DNA from: CAZJDM01 sp964544765
GTDB taxonomy: Bacteria; Bdellovibrionota_B; Oligoflexia; CAYFLR01
Direction of reading: 5' to 3'
DNA: 9,070 bases
NCBI GenBank assembly: GCA_964544765.1
Contig: CAZJDM010000166.1
Location: 1-9,070, forward strand
The position numbers and the translations under genes are program-made. Positions 6,190 to 9,070 of this stretch are shown one piece after another. The notes beneath the pieces were generated by a model, which was not told the DNA's origin, made no database searches, and saw only the letters and a list, made by a program, of their open reading frames with translations. Each line of letters starts with the position of its first letter. Position 1 is the first letter of the stretch.

Positions 6190-7226
6190 TTTGCTAAAAC
6201 ATATCTTCTCCCAACCTTAGTTAACACCCCTTCATCCAGCATCTGTTTAAAATATTCTCCTATTTTAGCCTTGCCCTTTTTCTCCACTCTTCTGACGTAT
6301 TCAATCGATGGCTTATAACTTTTGTCTATTAATTTACCTACTACCCTCTCATAGCAAGGATCTTCATTATCGCTAATATTAAGATGATTGACATTATTAG
6401 CCCGGTCCGTATCAGTCCTTAAATCAGTCTTTTGAGATCCTTTAGTTTTAAGACTTTCTTTGCTCACTGGATTAACTAGTTTTTGGAAGGACTCAGATTG
6501 GTATTTAGAGGACTCATTTTTTTGGACCTTTATTTTAACAGGACTAATCAGTTTAGAACTACTCAGTAAAAGCAACAATATTATGACTGAGACATCCGGT
6601 ACAATGGCAATTATCAGGAATAAAAAAGACCTTATTTTAAGACTTTCTTTTTCTGATAGTCCTAGGTTATAAAAGATAGCATCACTTGAAGTAAGCTCTA
6701 TACCTTGATTTTCTTTGGCTAAAGACAAAAGTTCTGCTCTTAAGGACTGAACTGTACTCAAGGTATTTTTACCTCTGGTCCTATAAACTCCAGATAAGTC
6801 TTTCAAACTATCACGGCTCAATACCGATATCTCTTTGTTTAGATTATTAATCATCTGACTTCGGGTGTTATATTTGACAAAGGATTCCTTAGCTTTTTGC
6901 TTAGAACTCAATGCTGCATGGTTCAACCATCCGAAACTGGCGGTAATACTGACCAATAATAGTACTCCTCCTACCAAAGTAAAAAGTGAACCAATAAACG
7001 GTTGATTATTTTTAAAGCTCTTGATCCCTACCGGTATTGCCAAATATTTCATGCTCTCAAATGACAGCGCCAACAGTAATGCCATTATTCGGCCAAAGTC
7101 ACTAGTGGACATTTGCCAAAAAAAGGAAACCGAATATGTCACCGATATTATGGTGAGTAAGGTGCAAGTTAATATAAGCAAAAACCTAAAATTTGAAGAA
7201 ATATTAATAGAACTAGTGGCGTTCAT
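6183..7226 (-). CDS. Four-segment membrane protein with C-terminal winged-helix-like domain
   Basis: The 347-residue product has hydrophobic segments at about 14-38, 46-68, 76-98 and 199-223. Between the third and fourth lies a helical, probably coiled-coil loop (about 105-175). After the fourth comes a polar linker (about 230-285) and a compact basic domain (about 290-345). Its pattern D-P-x-Y, then KPSIEYVRR, then IGEYFKQMLDEGVLT and GRRYVL, resembles a winged helix. It recalls the FtsK gamma domain (DPLY...ASIS..QRR....RAARLI..ME..GVV). No P-loop motor is present, so this is not FtsK. A membrane protein holding DNA at the inner membrane is a reasonable guess. GGGAGGA stands about 5 nt before the ATG, a strong site that decides the start. 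It is the middle gene of the operon, 20 bp after its neighbour, and overlaps the next gene by 7 nt. Confidence 0.85.
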   Translation of the reverse strand: MNATSSINISSNFRFLLILTCTLLTIISVTYSVSFFWQMSTSDFGRIMALLLALSFESMKYLAIPVGIKSFKNNQPFIGSLFTLVGGVLLLVSITASFGWLNHAALSSKQKAKESFVKYNTRSQMINNLNKEISVLSRDSLKDLSGVYRTRGKNTLSTVQSLRAELLSLAKENQGIELTSSDAIFYNLGLSEKESLKIRSFLFLIIAIVPDVSVIILLLLLSSSKLISPVKIKVQKNESSKYQSESFQKLVNPVSKESLKTKGSQKTDLRTDTDRANNVNHLNISDNEDPCYERVVGKLIDKSYKPSIEYVRRVEKKGKAKIGEYFKQMLDEGVLTKVGRRYVLAKC

Positions 7227-7246
7227 GAAATCCTCCCTAATTAAAA

Positions 7247-8428
7247 TTAATCACTTTTCCAATTAGACTTCACAATGGCATACAGGTAAGTAATCGGCCT
7301 ATTTAAACGCTCTCCTTTGGGTGTAGCAAACCAACCAACATCATGGCTCCAAAATTCACAGATTCCTTTATAAACCCAACTTGGTTCCCATTCCTTATTT
7401 TTCAAACCTTCATAACTCTGTAATTCACCGACTATCACACTAGCAAAGGTCTTGTATAAAGAGAATTTAGTATCAGGATTAACCTCACTATTAATCTTTT
7501 CAAACCAATCAACAATGATCCCATTAAAATACTTGGTCATATCAGGATCGTCAGTAACTCCATGATTAAAAAGGTTAGCATCTAAAGGTGAAGCTCCATC
7601 TTTAAGAGCCGTTTTAACCAGACCTAGATGCCTTTTTAAGCTTTTGTAAACAGGAGGGGTTTTACTAGATGGTTTGGTTTCCACTGATTCAGAAGGCTTA
7701 TTATCAAGAGCGTAAGAACTATTAGCTTCATCATTACCGGAATCTTCTTTGGTATCAGTTTTTACTTCAACTACGGGCTCTTTAATTTCAATGGGTTTTT
7801 TATCAATATTAGTCCTATCAATAAGATCATTACCATCAATGACTTCATCACTAGGAGCAGCCACCTCTTCCTGTACATCTACCTTTACCGGTTCATCCTC
7901 CTCACAATCAGAACTTTCAAAAGCGTCCTCCCTAACTGCAATCTTCTCAATCAACTGACTTTCATCAATTACTAGACTAGCATAAACCTCATTAACCAAT
8001 TTATAACGACCTGCTATATTTCTAGTTGGCTTTTCTAAACAAACCAATATGCCATAAGTAAGAAGCATTGAAATAAAACCGTTATAGGTCTGTTGGCCAA
8101 TACCGCTATCTCTAACAGGAGCGTTATCAATAAGCTCACACATAATACGACGAGATAATAAAAACTCATCCCGGCACTTTGCAGCTATACCAAGTAAAAG
8201 AATGGCAAATAGTCGTAGATTAATCTCCTTAGACTTCCTTAATATCCTATATTCCTCTTTTAAACTATCCGGTAATAGCCGAAATGATACCACACAACCA
8301 AGTTTATCGTTAAACTGCTGGCACATTCGTTCTAGCTTTGATCTTTCATTTACTAACTTTGAATTGTTTACTTCAGGAGTAGCATTACCAGCTGATAACA
8401 ACCTTACATTTACTGCCCTATCTTCCAT
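7247..8428 (-). CDS. Hypothetical protein with possible N-terminal winged helix and acidic linker
   Basis: This 393-residue product looks soluble and two-domained. Residues about 25-155 are helical. The 92-150 part (SRRIMCELID, then a helix, TYGILV, then GRYKLVNEVY) has the helix-turn-helix plus strand pattern of a winged helix. Residues about 155-265 form a disordered acidic linker rich in Glu, Asp, Val, Pro and Ser. A C-terminal domain (about 268-393) is rich in Trp, Tyr and Phe (for example VDWFEK, WEPSWVYKG, EFWSHDVGWF) and includes PKGERLNRPITYLYAIVKS near the end. An AAGGGA (8435-8440 on the minus strand) is about 6 nt before the ATG. It is the first gene of the three-gene minus-strand operon. 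A replication or DNA-binding role would fit, but I recognise no family and the call is by appearance only. Confidence 0.8.
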   Translation of the reverse strand: MEDRAVNVRLLSAGNATPEVNNSKLVNERSKLERMCQQFNDKLGCVVSFRLLPDSLKEEYRILRKSKEINLRLFAILLLGIAAKCRDEFLLSRRIMCELIDNAPVRDSGIGQQTYNGFISMLLTYGILVCLEKPTRNIAGRYKLVNEVYASLVIDESQLIEKIAVREDAFESSDCEEDEPVKVDVQEEVAAPSDEVIDGNDLIDRTNIDKKPIEIKEPVVEVKTDTKEDSGNDEANSSYALDNKPSESVETKPSSKTPPVYKSLKRHLGLVKTALKDGASPLDANLFNHGVTDDPDMTKYFNGIIVDWFEKINSEVNPDTKFSLYKTFASVIVGELQSYEGLKNKEWEPSWVYKGICEFWSHDVGWFATPKGERLNRPITYLYAIVKSNWKSD

Positions 8429-8528
8429 GATTAGTCCCTTTCAAATAAGAAAGCATTGAATAGGAAGGATATTAACAAGACAATCGCTCAAAAAAGCTTC
8501 CTACCAATACGGTTATTCTTGTTAATTA

Positions 8529-8669
8529 CTATCCTAGTTGCCTTGAGATAGTTGGACTAATAAGAAAGTCAGTAAAACAAAGGTAGATAAAACTAACCTT
8601 AGTTTGCCCGTTTTGAATGAATTGTAATGGATTTTGATTGAATATTAGGCTATGGTGTTTCTTAGACAT
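8529..8669 (-). CDS. Possible 46-codon small gene upstream of the operon
   Basis: Reading on the minus strand, GAGAGGAT lies 3 nt before an ATG at 8669. The frame runs 46 codons to a TAG at 8529-8531, 100 bp before the operon's first gene. The product would begin MSKKHH and have a mildly hydrophobic middle (VSFIYLCFTDFLI). Composition is not clearly protein-like, and an ORF this size is common by chance. The good ribosome site is the only positive evidence. It could be a leader peptide or nothing. Confidence 0.25.
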   Translation of the reverse strand: MSKKHHSLIFNQNPLQFIQNGQTKVSFIYLCFTDFLISPTISRQLG

Positions 8670-8701
8670 GACATCCTCTCTATTAGGGTGTTTTGTTTAG
8701 A

Positions 8702-8732
8702 GGTTCAGGAAAGCGGTAAACTTTCTTGAATC
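8702..8732 (+). other. Twelve-pair hairpin in the operon's upstream region
   Basis: GGTTCAGGAAAG (8702-8713) and CTTTCTTGAATC (8721-8732) enclose a 7-nt loop. As plus-strand RNA all twelve positions pair, two of them as G-U. As minus-strand RNA these two would be A-C mismatches, so the fold favours a plus-strand transcript. There is no adjoining T-run (one comes at 8754-8759), so a simple terminator is unlikely. It could be part of a small antisense RNA or an operator dyad. Confidence 0.45.
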
Positions 8733-9027
8733 TCGCTTACCAATTACTATCCTCTTTTTTGCAAAAGAAATCAATAGCATTTTTAAAAATTATTTTATCC
8801 CCATTAAATTCTCACAAGGAAGTGGTGGTTTTAATAGGATCCTTTTGTAGGGTTTTAAATATCATTATCAATATCGTTATCATATTCACGGATTGGGGTT
8901 TGAAAAACAAGGCTGCATTTTGGTGGTCTGGGTTGGTGGTTTGGATGGTTGGTAATCGTTGTAGACTAGGGGATTAATAGGATGGGTTTGTGATTCTAAT
9001 TCGATTTTAGGTTTGATTTCTAATTTT
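8733..9027. other. Non-coding stretch: AT block, DnaA-box-like site, short repeats, G-rich tract
   Basis: No convincing gene is present here. The longest plus frame, at 8726-8977, would need a TTG start, has no ribosome site and has an odd composition. Visible items are an AT-rich block (8778-8799) leading into TTATCCCCA (8795-8803), one mismatch from the DnaA box TTATCCACA. Two TTATCA copies lie 12 bp apart (8865 and 8877). Strong G/T bias runs from about 8890 to 8995, with many GG pairs at 8921-8952. The 12-mer AATTACTATCCT occurs at 8742-8753 and also at 8524-8535. Together these could be a control or origin region, but each signal is weak. Confidence 0.35.
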
Positions 9028-9054
9028 TGGGTTTTAAACCCACCGCTTCAGCGG
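9028..9054. repeat. Palindrome plus adjacent GC hairpin at the right edge
   Basis: TGGGTTTTAAACCCA (9028-9042) is a 7-bp palindrome around one base. It is directly followed by CCGC-TTCA-GCGG (9043-9054), a tight GC hairpin in otherwise AT-rich DNA. On the minus strand the block reads ACCCGCTGAAGCGGTGGGTTT, a form that recalls subterminal hairpins at ends of IS200/IS605-type elements carrying tnpB. No transposase lies in the window, and the sequence stops 16 bases later, so the element type is unproven. Confidence 0.4.
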
Positions 9055-9070
9055 GTCCCTTCCAGGAATT

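Noticed and set aside
8726..8977. Plus-strand 83-codon ORF in the right non-coding region
   Set aside because: It needs a TTG start, has no ribosome site, and its composition follows the G/T-biased DNA rather than a protein.

Overview
This window is AT-rich bacterial DNA with clean Shine-Dalgarno sites. It reads as part of an integrated or formerly mobile accessory region (plasmid-, ICE- or satellite-like) rather than core chromosome. The lipobox lipoprotein, the HU-family protein and the low G+C coding style fit a Gram-negative host, perhaps an AT-rich gammaproteobacterium. I cannot name a genus. There are no rRNA, tRNA or CRISPR signals.

Layout from left to right. Positions 3-113 may be the tail of a gene entering from the left. 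Positions about 165-605 hold a decayed, frameshifted copy of an internal piece of the large helicase gene of this window. A plus-strand lipoprotein gene follows (795-1622). Convergent to it is the 834-residue DUF927 P-loop helicase-like gene (1706-4210, minus). A short divergent spacer separates this from a plus-strand group: an HU/IHF-like DNA-binding protein (4303-4587), a prokaryotic voltage-gated sodium channel of the NaChBac/NavAb type (4680-5513) and a very basic helical small protein (5568-5873). Facing that group is a compact minus-strand operon of three unrecognised genes: 8428-7247 (helical and acidic, possible winged helix), 7226-6183 (four membrane segments plus a C-terminal winged-helix-like domain) and 6189-5935 (acidic tail, overlapping its upstream neighbour). 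Positions 8429-9070 are largely non-coding, with a hairpin, a possible 46-codon ORF, a DnaA-box-like site, a G-rich tract and a palindromic end.

The most unusual feature is an array of 9-bp repeats (core TGGGGACA or its variant TGGGAACA, in both orientations) embedded in the 3' part of the helicase gene. A full collinear second array lies in the decayed copy near the left end. The repeats form compound modules: three forward units, one reverse, two forward (module X), and the exact mirror arrangement (X'). Both arrays follow X-X-X'. In one module all units have changed together from the G to the A variant. Because the repeat is read in three different frames of one protein and persists where the reading frame is broken, it looks like a DNA- or RNA-level element. 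One possibility is an iteron-type replication origin inside the helicase gene. That function is inference.

How the genes may work together: a DUF927 helicase, an HU-like architectural protein and an operon with two possible winged-helix proteins, one membrane-anchored, would suit replication or maintenance of an element. The sodium channel, lipoprotein and basic protein look like cargo. No integrase, relaxase, primase or transposase is visible here, so mobility is not demonstrated.
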